DNA of 64,000 nt from Streptomyces olindensis (GCA_000696115.1 JJOH01000001.1:186001-250000), one strand, 5' to 3'. Shown: positions 51,051 through 60,614, counted from the stretch's first letter. Notes: generated by a model not told the origin, from the letters alone. Program-made: numbers and translations.

Positions 51051-51989
51051 TCAGCCGTCGCCTTCTCTCTCCGCCAGGAACTTTTCGAACTCACGGCCGA
51101 TTTCGTCCGCCGACGGGATGTCGACGGGCTCGGCGAGCATGTTGCCGCGGGTTTCCGCGCCGGCCACGGCGTCGTACTGGTGCTCCAGGCCCTCGACGAG
51201 GGCGGTGAGGTCCTCGTCGCCCTCGCGGATCTGCCGGTCGATCTCCGTCTGGGTGCGGTGGGCGTCCGAGCGCAGGGCGTGGGCGATGCCGGGCAGCACC
51301 AGTCCGGTCGCCGCCGTGATGGCCTCCAGGACCGTCAGGGCCGCGTCCGGGTACGGGGAGCGGGCGATGTAGTGCGGGACGTGGGCGGCGACGCCGAGCA
51401 CGTCGTGCCCGGCCTGGAGCAGGCGGTACTCGATGAGCGACTCGGCGCTGCCGGGCACCTGCGCCTCGTCGAACGGGCTGCGGTGGCCCGGGACGAGGTC
51501 CGTGCGGTTGCCGTGCGGCGTGAGGCCGACCGGCCGGGTGTGCGGGACGCCCATGGGGATGCCGTGGAAGTTCACGGACAGGCGGACGCCGAGCCGCTCC
51601 ACGATCTGCTTCACGGCCGCGGCGAAGCGCTCCCATTCCACGTCCGGCTCGGGGCCGGACAGCAGCAGGAACGGCGCTCCGGTGGCGTCCTGCACGAGGC
51701 GCACCTCGATGGCGGGGTCCTCGTAGTCGCTCCAGCGGTCGCGCTTGAACGTCAGCAGCGGGCGGCGGGCACGGTAGTCCACGAGCCGGTCGTGGTCGAA
51801 GCGGGCGACGACCTGGTGGGGCAGCGAGTCGAGGACCCGGTCGACGATCTGGTCGCCGGCCTCGCCCGCGTCGATGTATCCGTCGAAGTGGTAGAGCATG
51901 ACAAGACCGGCCGACTCCTGCGCCAGCGCCATGTCGACGACGGCCAGGCCCTTCGGCTCCCATGCGTACAAACCCTGCGGATCAAGCAC
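51051..51989 (-). CDS. PAC2 family protein (proteasome assembly chaperone-like)
   Basis: A 312-residue PAC2 protein, common in actinobacteria. Conserved parts are [21 protein letters not shown] near the N-terminus, [32 protein letters not shown] and the [25 protein letters not shown] block. Eukaryotic PAC2 helps assemble the proteasome; streptomycetes have 20S proteasomes, but the role of the bacterial family is unproven. The GTG at 51989 follows GGAGGAG. It lies between rpsA and coaE on the same strand. Confidence 0.9.
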   Translation of the reverse strand: MLDPQGLYAWEPKGLAVVDMALAQESAGLVMLYHFDGYIDAGEAGDQIVDRVLDSLPHQVVARFDHDRLVDYRARRPLLTFKRDRWSDYEDPAIEVRLVQDATGAPFLLLSGPEPDVEWERFAAAVKQIVERLGVRLSVNFHGIPMGVPHTRPVGLTPHGNRTDLVPGHRSPFDEAQVPGSAESLIEYRLLQAGHDVLGVAAHVPHYIARSPYPDAALTVLEAITAATGLVLPGIAHALRSDAHRTQTEIDRQIREGDEDLTALVEGLEHQYDAVAGAETRGNMLAEPVDIPSADEIGREFEKFLAEREGDG

Positions 51990-52093
51990 AGTGACCGCTC
52001 CTCCTCGTGTTCATACTCCACAACGCCGTTGCCGGCATGGGCATTCCCGGAAGAGGAGAATTCCGATCTTGGCTGGAGCCGGGCCCGGCACGC

Positions 52094-52131
52094 ACCGAGG
52101 GCCCGCACCTCGAAAGGTGCGAGCCCTCGGT
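52094..52131 (-). terminator. rpsA terminator
   Basis: ACCGAGGGCCCGCACCT (52094-52110), loop CGAA and AGGTGCGAGCCCTCGGT (52115-52131) form a 17-bp stem with one mismatch, 27 bp beyond the rpsA stop. This is one of the strongest hairpins in the window. Confidence 0.9.
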
Positions 52132-52157
52132 CAGGAACAGCTACTGGTCAGCGAGCG

Positions 52158-53651
52158 TCAGCTCTGCCCACCGGCCAGCTTCTCGCGAAGCGCGGCGAGC
52201 GCCTCGTCCGAGGCCAGCGCACCGGAGTTGTCCGGGCCCTCGGAGGAGTACGAACCGCCACCGGACGCGGCCGGAGCGGCGGCCTCGCCACCCTCGGCAG
52301 CGGCCTGGGCGTCCGCCTCGCGGGACTTGATGACCTGCGCCTGGTGCTGCTCGAAGCGCTGCTGCGCCTCGGCGTACTGGCGCTCCCACTCCTCGCGCTG
52401 CTTCTCGTAGCCCTCGAGCCAGTCGTTGGTCTCGGGGTCGAAGCCCTCGGGGTAGATGTAGTTGCCCTGGTCGTCGTAGGACGCGGCCATGCCGTACAGG
52501 GTCGGGTCGAACTCGACCGCGGCCGGGTCGGCACCGAAGGACTCGTTGGCCTGCTTCAGCGAGAGGCTGATGCGACGGCGCTCGAGGTCGATGTCGATGA
52601 CCTTGACGAAGATCTCGTCGTTGACCTGGACGACCTGCTCCGGGATCTCCACGTGGCGCTCGGCCAGCTCGGAGATGTGGACCAGACCCTCGATGCCCTC
52701 GTCCACGCGGACGAACGCACCGAACGGAACCAGCTTCGTGACCTTGCCGGGCACGACCTGGCCGATCTGGTGGGTGCGGGCGAACTGCTGCCACGGGTCT
52801 TCCTGGGTCGCCTTCAGCGACAGGGAGACGCGCTCGCGGTCCATGTCGACGTCGAGGACCTCGACCGTGACCTCCTGGCCGACCTCGACGACCTCGGAGG
52901 GGTGGTCGATGTGCTTCCAGGACAGCTCGGAGACGTGGACCAGACCGTCGACGCCACCCAGGTCCACGAAGGCACCGAAGTTGACGATCGAGGAGACGAC
53001 GCCGGAACGGACCTGACCCTTCTGGAGGGTCGTGAGGAACGTCTGGCGGACCTCGGACTGGGTCTGCTCCAGCCAGGCACGGCGGGACAGGACCACGTTG
53101 TTGCGGTTCTTGTCCAGCTCGATGATCTTCGCCTCGAGCTCCTTGCCCACGTAGGGCTGGAGGTCGCGGACGCGGCGCATCTCGACCAGGGAGGCCGGGA
53201 GGAAGCCGCGGAGGCCGATGTCGAGGATGAGACCACCCTTGACGACCTCGATGACGGTACCGGTGACGATGCCGTCCTCTTCCTTGATCTTCTCGATGGT
53301 GCCCCAGGCACGCTCGTACTGGGCGCGCTTCTTCGAGAGGATCAGGCGGCCTTCCTTGTCCTCCTTCTGGAGGACCAGGGCCTCGATCTCGTCGCCGACG
53401 GCGACGACCTCGTTCGGGTCGACGTCGTGCTTGATCGAGAGCTCGCGGCTCGGGATGACACCTTCGGTCTTGTAACCGATGTCGAGCAGGACCTCGTCCC
53501 GGTCGACCTTCACGATGACGCCGTCGACGATGTCGCCGTCGTTGAAGTACTTGATCGTCTCGTCGATCGCTGCGAGGAATGCTTCCTCGTTACCGATGTC
53601 GTTGACCGCTACCTGCGGGGTGGTGGCGGTGGTCTCGGTGCTGCTCGTCAT
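52158..53651 (-). CDS. rpsA: 30S ribosomal protein S1
   Basis: S1 holds mRNA on the 30S subunit during initiation. The 497-residue product has four S1 repeats (about 35-105, 120-190, 205-275 and 290-362), each ending in a LSLK/LSKK-like strand (VSLSLKATQEDPW, ISLSLKQANES), as in actinobacteria, which have four repeats where E. coli has six. A Glu/Gln/Ala/Gly-rich C-terminal tail of about 110 residues follows. The ATG at 53651 starts a short Thr-rich leader. A clear vegetative promoter and a strong terminator flank it. Confidence 0.98.
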   Translation of the reverse strand: MTSSTETTATTPQVAVNDIGNEEAFLAAIDETIKYFNDGDIVDGVIVKVDRDEVLLDIGYKTEGVIPSRELSIKHDVDPNEVVAVGDEIEALVLQKEDKEGRLILSKKRAQYERAWGTIEKIKEEDGIVTGTVIEVVKGGLILDIGLRGFLPASLVEMRRVRDLQPYVGKELEAKIIELDKNRNNVVLSRRAWLEQTQSEVRQTFLTTLQKGQVRSGVVSSIVNFGAFVDLGGVDGLVHVSELSWKHIDHPSEVVEVGQEVTVEVLDVDMDRERVSLSLKATQEDPWQQFARTHQIGQVVPGKVTKLVPFGAFVRVDEGIEGLVHISELAERHVEIPEQVVQVNDEIFVKVIDIDLERRRISLSLKQANESFGADPAAVEFDPTLYGMAASYDDQGNYIYPEGFDPETNDWLEGYEKQREEWERQYAEAQQRFEQHQAQVIKSREADAQAAAEGGEAAAPAASGGGSYSSEGPDNSGALASDEALAALREKLAGGQS

Positions 53652-53846
53652 GTGGGAAAGGGCTCCGGTACGGACATTGAAGTCGTAGGTACTGCTACGC
53701 CGGGAGCCCGTTTCGCTCTGCAGAAGCCGGACAGCCAAGGAAGCGCCACACAAGAACGGTGGCGCCTCGACAACCGAGGGGACATACATACAGATGCGAG
53801 CGCAGCCTGCTACGTCTGAGGTGCGCAGGCCCGCAGCGCAACTTGT

Positions 53847-53875
53847 AGCATACGGGGGCAGCCGGGCAGGGTCAA
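53847..53875 (-). promoter_or_regulatory. Vegetative (HrdB-type) promoter of rpsA
   Basis: Minus strand: TTGACC (53875-53870), 17-bp spacer, TATGCT (53852-53847). This is an excellent sigma-70-type match. The expected start near 53840 gives a 5' leader of about 190 nt before the ATG at 53651. The rest of the 314-bp gap to the divergent methyltransferase gene shows no other clear element. Confidence 0.85.
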
Positions 53876-53965
53876 TGCGCGAAGCCGCCCACGCGGGACG
53901 GAACGCCGCATACCCGGCACAAGTCATATCGTCCGAGGCCACGTGGGCCGTATGACACGCCCTTC

Positions 53966-54826
53966 GTGACGCCGCCGGGACCGGCTGGACGGAAGAGTAC
54001 GACGAGGGAGCCGATCATCCAAGAGTCCGAAGCGTCCGAACCCGAGGCCACCCGGCGTGCCGCCGGGGTCACGGAGAGCTCCCGCGCCAACCGTGGCTGG
54101 TGGGACCGCAACGCGGACGAGTACCAGGTCGAGCACGGCACGTTCCTCGGCGACGACCGCTTCGTGTGGGGCCCCGAGGGGCTGGACGAGGTGGAGGCCG
54201 AGCTGCTCGGCCCGCCGGAGGAGCTGAAGGGCCTGGACGTCCTGGAGATCGGCGCCGGCGCCGCCCAGTGCTCGCGCTGGCTGGCCGCCCAGGGGGCCCG
54301 CCCGGTCGCCCTGGACATCTCGCACCGGCAGTTGCAGCACGCGCTGCGCATCGGCGGATCGTTCCCCCTGGTGTGCGCCGACGCCGGTGCGCTGCCCTTC
54401 GCCGACGGCTCCTTCGACCTGGCCTGCTCGGCGTACGGGGCGCTGCCCTTCGTCGCCGACCCGCGCCAGGTGCTGCGCGAGGTGCGCCGGGTGCTGCGTC
54501 CCGGAGGCCGCCTGGTCTTCTCGGTGACGCATCCGATCCGCTGGGCCTTCCCGGACGAGCCGGGACCGGAGGGCCTGTCGGTGTCGGGCTCCTACTTCGA
54601 CCGCACGCCCTACGTCGAGCAGGACGAGGAGGGCCGCGCGGTCTACGTGGAGCACCACCGCACGCTCGGCGACCGGGTCCGGGACGTCGTGGCGTCGGGC
54701 TTCCGGCTGGTGGACCTGGTGGAGCCGGAGTGGCCGTCCTGGAACACGTCCGAGTGGGGCGGCTGGTCGCCGCTGCGCGGGAACCTGATCCCGGGCACGG
54801 CGATCTTCGTGTGCGTACGAGACTGA
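53966..54826 (+). CDS. Class I SAM-dependent methyltransferase
   Basis: A 286-residue methyltransferase: VLEIGAGAAQCSRWLAAQGA (motif I), PVALDISHRQLQHAL, ACSAYGALPFVADPRQVL and LRPGGRLVFSVTHPIRW, with the UbiE/COQ5-like trailing region. A Ser/Arg-rich leader of about 40 residues precedes WWDRNADEYQVEHGTF, which starts the domain. The GTG at 53966 gives the longest reasonable form, but no ribosome binding site marks it and a downstream start (GTC ACG GAG, 54068) is not a start codon; the true start is uncertain. The stop lies inside a 24-bp tandem duplication. Confidence 0.83.
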   Translation: MTPPGPAGRKSTTREPIIQESEASEPEATRRAAGVTESSRANRGWWDRNADEYQVEHGTFLGDDRFVWGPEGLDEVEAELLGPPEELKGLDVLEIGAGAAQCSRWLAAQGARPVALDISHRQLQHALRIGGSFPLVCADAGALPFADGSFDLACSAYGALPFVADPRQVLREVRRVLRPGGRLVFSVTHPIRWAFPDEPGPEGLSVSGSYFDRTPYVEQDEEGRAVYVEHHRTLGDRVRDVVASGFRLVDLVEPEWPSWNTSEWGGWSPLRGNLIPGTAIFVCVRD

Positions 54827-54863
54827 CCGCGTGATCCGTTACGAGACTGACGGCGTGATCCGT
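54816..54863. repeat. 24-bp tandem duplication at a gene junction
   Basis: 54816-54839 and 54840-54863 differ at one base (both TACGAGACTGAC[C/G]GCGTGATCCGT). The first copy carries the methyltransferase stop and a GTG; the second carries another GTG, so hrpB could start in either copy (54831 or 54855). Confidence 0.9.
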
Positions 54864-57395
54864 TACGACGCCCTGGACGCGCTGCCCGTCCGCAGTGCCC
54901 TGCCCGGTCTGGACGACGCCCTGGAGGGACACGGCACCGCCGTGCTGGTGGCGCCGCCCGGCACCGGCAAGACAACGCTCGTTCCGCTCGCGCTGTCGGG
55001 GCTGCTGGGCGACCGGCCCGGGCGGCGGGTCGTCGTCGCCGAACCGCGGCGGATCGCGGCCCGGGCGGCGGCGCGGCGGATGGCGTGGCTGCTGGGCGAG
55101 AAGACCGGCGAGAGCGTCGGCTACACCGTGCGCGGGGAACGGGTCGTCGGGCGGCACACGCGCGTGGAGGTCGTCACGACCGGTGTGCTGCTCCAGCGGC
55201 TCCAGCGGGACCAGGAGCTGGCCGGGGCGGACGTGGTGGTGCTCGACGAGTGCCACGAGCGGCACCTGGACGCCGACACCGTGGCGGCGTTCCTGTGGGA
55301 CGTACGGGAGACGCTGCGGCCCGAGCTGCGACTGGTGGCGGCGTCGGCGACGACGGACGCCCAGGGGTGGGCGGGCTTGCTGGGCGGCGCGCCGGTGGTG
55401 GAGGCGCGGGGGGCGGCTCATCCGGTCGACGTGGTGTGGGCGCCGCCGGTGCGTCCCGTGCGGCCGCCGCACGGGATGCGGGTCGACCCGGCGCTGCTGG
55501 CGCACGTGGCGTCGGTGGTGCGGCGGGCACTGGCCGAGCGGGACGGGGACGTGCTGTGTTTCCTGCCGGGCGTCGGGGAGATCGCCCGGGTCGCCGGGCA
55601 GCTCGGGGGGCTCGACGGTGTGGAGGTGCTCCAGGTGCACGGGCGGGCGCCCGCGGCCGTGCAGGACGCGGTGCTGGCGCCCGGGGAGCGGCGGCGGGTG
55701 GTGCTGGCCACGTCCGTGGCGGAGTCGTCGTTGACGGTGCCGGGCGTGCGGGTCGTCGTGGACTCGGGGCTGGCGCGGGAGCCGCGGGTGGACCACGCGC
55801 GCGGTCTGAGCGCGCTGACGACGGTACGGGCGTCGCAGGCGGCCGGGCGGCAGCGGGCGGGGCGGGCCGGGCGCGAGGCGCCGGGGGCGGTGTACCGGTG
55901 CTGGGCGGAGGCCGAGGACGCGCGTCTGCCGCGGTATCCGTCGCCGGAGATCAAGGTGGCCGATCTGACGGCGTTCGCGTTGCAGGTGGCGTGCTGGGGG
56001 GATCCGGACGCGTCCGGGCTGGCGTTGCTCGATATGCCACCGGGTGGGGCCATGACGGCGGCTCGGGACGTCTTGGCCGCCGTGGGGGCGGTCGACGCCG
56101 TCGGGCGGGCCACTGAGCGGGGTGTTGTTCTGGCTCGGTCGGGGCTTCATCCGCGGTTGGGGCGGGCCTTGGTGGATTCCGTTCCGGTCGTGGGGGCTGA
56201 GACGGCCGCGGAGGTCGTCGCCCTGATGAGTGAGGAGGCGCCTCGGGAGTACGGGGATGATCTGGCGGGTGCCTTGCGGCGGGCTCGGCGCGGGGGTGAC
56301 GCCTACTCCTCGCGGTGGCGGAGTGAGGTGCGGCGACTGCGGGCCGTTGTTTCGGAGATTTCCCACCCACCCACGCGTAACCGCCCGCAAGATGCCGGCG
56401 TCGGGGCCTTGGCGGACTCCCCGGAAGAGCGGCAGGTCGGGTTCGTTGCCGCTCTCGCCTTTCCCGAGCGGGTCGCCAGGAGCGACGGCGGGTCGTACCT
56501 CATGGTCTCCGGGACCCGTGCCGAGGTCGGTGACGGGAGCGCGCTGCGGGGCGTTCCGTGGCTCGCCGTCGCCGTCGCCGACCGGCCCGTCGGCAAGGGG
56601 CACGCGCGCGTGCAGCTCGGGGCCGTCGTCGACGAGGACGTGGCGCGGCTCGCGGCCGGGGCGCTGCTCCAGGAGCGGGACGAGGTGCGCTGGGACGGCG
56701 GGGACGTCGTGGCGCGGCGGGTGGAGCGGCTGGGGGCCGTGGAGCTGGCCGTGCGGGCGTTGCGGGACGCCGATCCGGGACTGGTGCGCGGGGCGCTGCT
56801 GGACGGGCTGCGGCGGGAGGGGTTCGGGCTGCTGCGGTGGTCGCCGGAGGCCGTGGTACTGCGGCAGCGGCTGGCGTTCCTGCGGTTGCATCTCGGGGAG
56901 CCCTGGCCCGACGTCTGCGACGACGCGCTGCACGCGCGCGTGGAGGAGTGGCTGGAGCCGGAGCTGGGCCGGGCGCGGCGGCGGGCGGATCTGGCGCGGA
57001 TCGATGCCGGGGAGGCGTTGGCGCGGCTGCTGCCCTGGGCGTCCGGGGAGGCCGGGCGGCTCGACGAGCTGGCCCCGGAGCGGATGACCGTGCCGAGCGG
57101 GTCGAGCATCCGGATCGACTACGCGCGGCCCGAGCAGCCCGTGCTCGCGGTGAAGCTGCAGGAGATGTTCGGGCTCCAGGAGTCGCCCCGGGTCGCCGGG
57201 GTGCCGCTGCTGGTGCACCTGCTGTCCCCGGCCGGGCGGCCGGCCGCCGTCACCGCCGATCTCGCCTCCTTCTGGCGGGACGGCTACAAGGGTGTGCGGG
57301 CGGAGTTGCGCGGGCGGTATCCGAAGCATCCGTGGCCCGAGGACCCGGCCGGGGCCGAGCCGACCCGGCACACCAACGCGCGGCTCAGGCGCTGA
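54831..57395 (+). CDS. hrpB: ATP-dependent helicase HrpB
   Basis: DExH-box helicase of the HrpB family. The 854-residue product has Walker A VAPPGTGKTTLVPLAL, VVVAEPRRIAARAAARRMA, motif II DVVVLDECHERHLD, motif III ASATTDAQGW, motif V VLATSVAESSLTVPGVRVVVDSG and motif VI QAAGRQRAGRAGRE. The HrpB C-terminal domain follows (SSIRIDYARPEQPVLAVKLQEMFGLQ and SPAGRPAAVTADLASFWRDGYKGVRAELRGRYPKHPWPEDP; each quoted part is a separate block). Its cellular role is not well defined. The start is ambiguous because of the 24-bp duplication (54831 or 54855). Confidence 0.95.
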   Translation: MIRYETDGVIRYDALDALPVRSALPGLDDALEGHGTAVLVAPPGTGKTTLVPLALSGLLGDRPGRRVVVAEPRRIAARAAARRMAWLLGEKTGESVGYTVRGERVVGRHTRVEVVTTGVLLQRLQRDQELAGADVVVLDECHERHLDADTVAAFLWDVRETLRPELRLVAASATTDAQGWAGLLGGAPVVEARGAAHPVDVVWAPPVRPVRPPHGMRVDPALLAHVASVVRRALAERDGDVLCFLPGVGEIARVAGQLGGLDGVEVLQVHGRAPAAVQDAVLAPGERRRVVLATSVAESSLTVPGVRVVVDSGLAREPRVDHARGLSALTTVRASQAAGRQRAGRAGREAPGAVYRCWAEAEDARLPRYPSPEIKVADLTAFALQVACWGDPDASGLALLDMPPGGAMTAARDVLAAVGAVDAVGRATERGVVLARSGLHPRLGRALVDSVPVVGAETAAEVVALMSEEAPREYGDDLAGALRRARRGGDAYSSRWRSEVRRLRAVVSEISHPPTRNRPQDAGVGALADSPEERQVGFVAALAFPERVARSDGGSYLMVSGTRAEVGDGSALRGVPWLAVAVADRPVGKGHARVQLGAVVDEDVARLAAGALLQERDEVRWDGGDVVARRVERLGAVELAVRALRDADPGLVRGALLDGLRREGFGLLRWSPEAVVLRQRLAFLRLHLGEPWPDVCDDALHARVEEWLEPELGRARRRADLARIDAGEALARLLPWASGEAGRLDELAPERMTVPSGSSIRIDYARPEQPVLAVKLQEMFGLQESPRVAGVPLLVHLLSPAGRPAAVTADLASFWRDGYKGVRAELRGRYPKHPWPEDPAGAEPTRHTNARLRR

Positions 57396-58377
57396 CGGGG
57401 GACGGTTCCTCGGCCGCCGTGGGGGCCTGGCCGGAGCGGCGGCGGCCGCGGGCCTCCACGTAGAGCGCGAGGGCCAGCAGGAGGACGCCGAGGGTCAGGG
57501 AGCCCCAGGGCAGCCAGGACGTCATCAGCAGGATGAGCTGCCGCTGGGACTTCACCAGGTCGACGGTGTGCGTGATGTAGTCCTCGCGCATCTTCACGTG
57601 GCCGGCGAACGCGGTGACCTTGTCGCGGTCGCCGAGGAGGGTGCCGCCGCGCAGTTCCTCCTGGTGGAGTTCCTCGCCGTAGACGGGGGCGCCGGTGAGG
57701 GGTTCGACCCAGAACTTGCGGACCGTGGTGTACCAGCGGGTCGTGCCGGTCTGGGCGACCGACTCGGGGGTGAGGCCCTCCACGGGCAGGACCTTCGGGA
57801 TCTTCACCTTGGTCCAGGGGATGGTCTGCTCGAAGTAGTAGACCTCCAGGCCGCGGAAGTCACGGGTGCCCTTGTAGTGGATGGGGGCCGTGACGCGGGC
57901 CTGGGCGTCGAAGTACGCGTAGTCCCGCTTCTCGGTGAGGAAGGGCCACTTGAACTCGATGCCCTCGCGGCGCACGGGGTCGCCGTCGACCATCTCGCCG
58001 GTGGCGTGGACGGGTTCCTGGGTGTGGGCGTCGAAGATGTAGCGCTCGGGGATCTTGGACACCATCTTGCCGTCGGGGCCGACGACGTAGGACAGGCCGT
58101 CCCAGACGACGACGTCCCGGCCCGCCGACTCCTCGATCCGCTCGGAGGCCTCCACGTTGCCCTTGAGGGTCTGCACGATGGTGACCTCGGGGACCTTCTT
58201 CGCCCGCATGGTGGCGTAGTCGAGGAGGGTGGCGTCCTTCGCCTGAAGGACCATGTCCTGGTACTGGTGCGCGGGGACCTTGGCGAGGCGCGGGAAGGCG
58301 TACCAGCGCAGCAGGGGGGACAGTGCCGCGAAGAACACGGCGAGGGCGAGCAGGACCAGGCCGGCCTTGCGGCGCAT
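57385..58377 (-). CDS. DUF3068 (PorA-family-like) membrane protein
   Basis: A 330-residue protein with one N-terminal (about 5-25) and one C-terminal (about 290-312) hydrophobic helix and a large extracytoplasmic domain between. DUF3068 proteins occur across actinobacteria in the cell envelope; the function is not established. Conserved parts include VVVWDGLSYVVGPDGKMVSK and GLEVYYFEQTIPWTKVKIPK. It lies 25 bp downstream of the SPW_0924 gene, probably as one operon, and overlaps the hrpB stop by 11 bp at convergent ends. Confidence 0.87.
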   Translation of the reverse strand: MRRKAGLVLLALAVFFAALSPLLRWYAFPRLAKVPAHQYQDMVLQAKDATLLDYATMRAKKVPEVTIVQTLKGNVEASERIEESAGRDVVVWDGLSYVVGPDGKMVSKIPERYIFDAHTQEPVHATGEMVDGDPVRREGIEFKWPFLTEKRDYAYFDAQARVTAPIHYKGTRDFRGLEVYYFEQTIPWTKVKIPKVLPVEGLTPESVAQTGTTRWYTTVRKFWVEPLTGAPVYGEELHQEELRGGTLLGDRDKVTAFAGHVKMREDYITHTVDLVKSQRQLILLMTSWLPWGSLTLGVLLLALALYVEARGRRRSGQAPTAAEEPSPVSA

Positions 58378-58402
58378 CTCGGTCTCCCTCCCGGGCGGGC
58401 GG

Positions 58403-58537
58403 TCAGGGGTGTTCGGGCACCGTCGTCAGCAGCGGCTTCGGGGACGTCCCGCCCGAGGGCGTGCCGAGGGCGGTCAGCGTCAGGACCACGGCGAACGCGA
58501 CGGCGAGACCGGTGGCGGCGGCGACGAGTGCGCGCAT
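58403..58537 (-). CDS. SPW_0924 family small protein
   Basis: A 44-residue protein, MRALVAAATGLAVAF then VVLTLTALGTPSGGTSPKPL and LTTVPEHP, with GGGAGG well placed before the ATG at 58537. It is a single hydrophobic helix followed by a Pro/Ser/Thr tail. It matches the small streptomycete family SPW_0924. It sits 25 bp upstream of the DUF3068 gene, on the same strand, so it is likely co-translated and in the membrane with it. Confidence 0.85.
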   Translation of the reverse strand: MRALVAAATGLAVAFAVVLTLTALGTPSGGTSPKPLLTTVPEHP

Positions 58538-58628
58538 ACGGGGCCTCCCCACGGTTGAGCTGATACACCGTCAGGTTTCTCGGCACCGTAGCAACGGGCG
58601 GCGGAGATGAGAACACGTTGCACACACA

Positions 58629-58659
58629 ACGACGCCCCTCTTCAACAGAGGGGCGTCGT
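58629..58659 (-). terminator. Terminator of the lytic transglycosylase gene
   Basis: ACGACGCCCCTC (58629-58640), loop TTCAACA and GAGGGGCGTCGT (58648-58659) form a perfect 12-bp stem 17 bp beyond the stop of the minus-strand transglycosylase gene. It separates that gene from the SPW_0924/DUF3068 operon, whose promoter must lie in 58538-58628. Confidence 0.9.
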
Positions 58660-58675
58660 ATGTCCTACCTGAGAA

Positions 58676-60415
58676 CTACGCGCTCGGGCTCGCCGACGGG
58701 CTCGGCGAGGACGTCTCGGCGGCCGCCACGGTCAGTTCGACGGTGAGGGTCGCGCCGCCCGCGGTGCTGATGCGGAGCAGGAACGTGCCGGTGGTGTCGT
58801 CCGCGTAGAGCTTCGGCAGCTTCAGCAGGCCGTTGCCGTCCGTCTTCAGGCCCGACAGGGTGCGCACGGTCTTGCCGTCGGCGTCCTTGAAGTAGGGGCC
58901 CTTGTCGTTGGCGGTCGGGTCGTCCGCCGACTTGATGAGCGTGGCGGTGGCCGCGACGCCGTCCGCCACGGCGCCCTTGTAGGTGGCCTTCACCTCGACC
59001 TGGTTGGCGAACTCGCCGCCGGGGGTGCAGGTCAGCGCTGCGTCGCCGGTGCGGGCGAGGGTGTCGGCGGCGCGTTCGGTGACGGTGGCCGTGTAGTCGA
59101 GGCCGGGAACGGTACGGCCCACGACGGTGGCCCGGACGGTGACGCCGCCCGTCTTCTCGCCCGCGCGCAGGGCGGGGGCGACGGCCACGCCGGAGCTGTT
59201 GGTGGCGACCGTGGCCACGCTCTCGCCGCCGGTGAAGGTGGTGTCCGTGTCGCCGAGGATGGTGAAGCGGATGCGGACCTTGGCGACGGCCTTGCCGGCC
59301 TTCGTCTCGGCGCGGGTGCTGATGCGCTGGGCGAACGTGTCGCCGGCCATGGCGGTGAGCTTCGCCGTTCCGGCGTCCTCCAGGTGGTGCACCGTGTCGG
59401 TGGGGGTGGGGGTGGGCGTGGGGGACGTCGAGGGCGGCGCGCTCGGAGTACCGGGCGAGGTGGGCGGCGGCTTCGGGGTGGTCGTGCCGCCGCCGGGCTT
59501 CTCGGGCCGCGGGCTGGGCTTCGGTTCGGAGGCGCCGGAGGACGGCGTGCCCGGGGCGGAGGGACTCGGGCGCGCGCCGGCGCCGTCGTCGCTGCGGTTG
59601 TCCGGCAGCGTGCCCGTGCCGTCCGGGACCTCGTGCGTGCCCTTGCGGTAGTACTCCAGCCACCTCATGACGAGGTTCAGGTACTCGCGCGAGTTGTTGT
59701 AGCTGAGGATCGCGCGGTCGAGGTCGTCCTGGTCGGACAGGTCCCAGTTGTTGCGGCAGAGGTAGTGGCCGGCGGCGAGGGCGGCGTCGTAGATGTTGTT
59801 GGGGTCCTTCTTGCCGTCGGTGTTGCCGTCGCGGCCCGCCCACGCCCAGGTGGACGGGATGAACTGCATGGGGCCGACGGCCTGGTCGTACGTGCTGTTG
59901 CCGTCGTACGCGCCGTTGTCGGTGTCCCTGATGAGGGCGAAGCCGTTGCCGTCGAGCTGCGGGCCGAGGATCTTCCCGATCGTGGTGCCCTCGGCGTCGA
60001 CCCGGCCTCCGCGAGCCTGGCCCGACTCCACCCGGCCGATGGCGGCGAGGAGTTGCCAGGGCAGGTTGCAACCGGGCTTGGACTCGCGTAGCGAGGCCTC
60101 GGCCTTCTTGTACGCGTCGAGGACGGTCGCGGGGATGCCCGCCTCGGTCTCGCCCTGGCCGCCCGGGGCCGGCCCGGTGGACGGGGAGGGGTTGGGGCTC
60201 TTGAGCGGCGGCAGGTCCGTGTAGTACGGCGAGTTGCCGGTGGCGCTGCCGTCGGAGGCGCCGGCTTCGGGCGAGGGGCCGGCGTCCGCGGCGGTCTGTC
60301 TGCCGTGGTCGTTCACGCCCGGAGCCTGGGAGGCGGACAGGGCCGCGACCGCTACCGCGGCCACGGCGGTGGTTGCCGCCCCTTTGCGCAGCCTCCTGCC
60401 GAATTGCGCCGCCAT
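58676..60415 (-). CDS. Secreted lytic transglycosylase with C-terminal beta-domain repeats
   Basis: A 579-residue secreted protein. The signal peptide (MAAQFGRRLRKGAATTAVAA onward, cleavage near 32) is followed by a Pro/Ser linker and a lytic murein transglycosylase domain (about 90-250): LLAAIGRVESGQARG contains the catalytic Glu, then AVGPMQFIPSTWAWAG and NIYDAALAAGHYLC. A Pro/Thr/Ser hinge follows, then two beta-sandwich (Ig-like) modules. It cleaves peptidoglycan glycan strands, for growth or sporulation. GGGAGGGG precedes the ATG. The 327-bp upstream region shows no riboswitch that I could confirm. Confidence 0.92.
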   Translation of the reverse strand: MAAQFGRRLRKGAATTAVAAVAVAALSASQAPGVNDHGRQTAADAGPSPEAGASDGSATGNSPYYTDLPPLKSPNPSPSTGPAPGGQGETEAGIPATVLDAYKKAEASLRESKPGCNLPWQLLAAIGRVESGQARGGRVDAEGTTIGKILGPQLDGNGFALIRDTDNGAYDGNSTYDQAVGPMQFIPSTWAWAGRDGNTDGKKDPNNIYDAALAAGHYLCRNNWDLSDQDDLDRAILSYNNSREYLNLVMRWLEYYRKGTHEVPDGTGTLPDNRSDDGAGARPSPSAPGTPSSGASEPKPSPRPEKPGGGTTTPKPPPTSPGTPSAPPSTSPTPTPTPTDTVHHLEDAGTAKLTAMAGDTFAQRISTRAETKAGKAVAKVRIRFTILGDTDTTFTGGESVATVATNSSGVAVAPALRAGEKTGGVTVRATVVGRTVPGLDYTATVTERAADTLARTGDAALTCTPGGEFANQVEVKATYKGAVADGVAATATLIKSADDPTANDKGPYFKDADGKTVRTLSGLKTDGNGLLKLPKLYADDTTGTFLLRISTAGGATLTVELTVAAAETSSPSPSASPSA

Positions 60416-60614
60416 AGAGTGAACCCCTCCCGTGGACGCCCGAGCGCCCGTCTCTGTCTCTCGCGCTCCGTGTGGTGCGTTCGCGTACTGCTGTTGCGTT
60501 CGCTCAGTTTCGCTTTGTTGTGACGATCGACCGGCCCGAGTGGTTGCCCTCCGGCGGCCTGTCTCCTGCCCCCGGGACGGTGACCCTGGCGACCCTACGA
60601 CAACTTCCTTTGCT

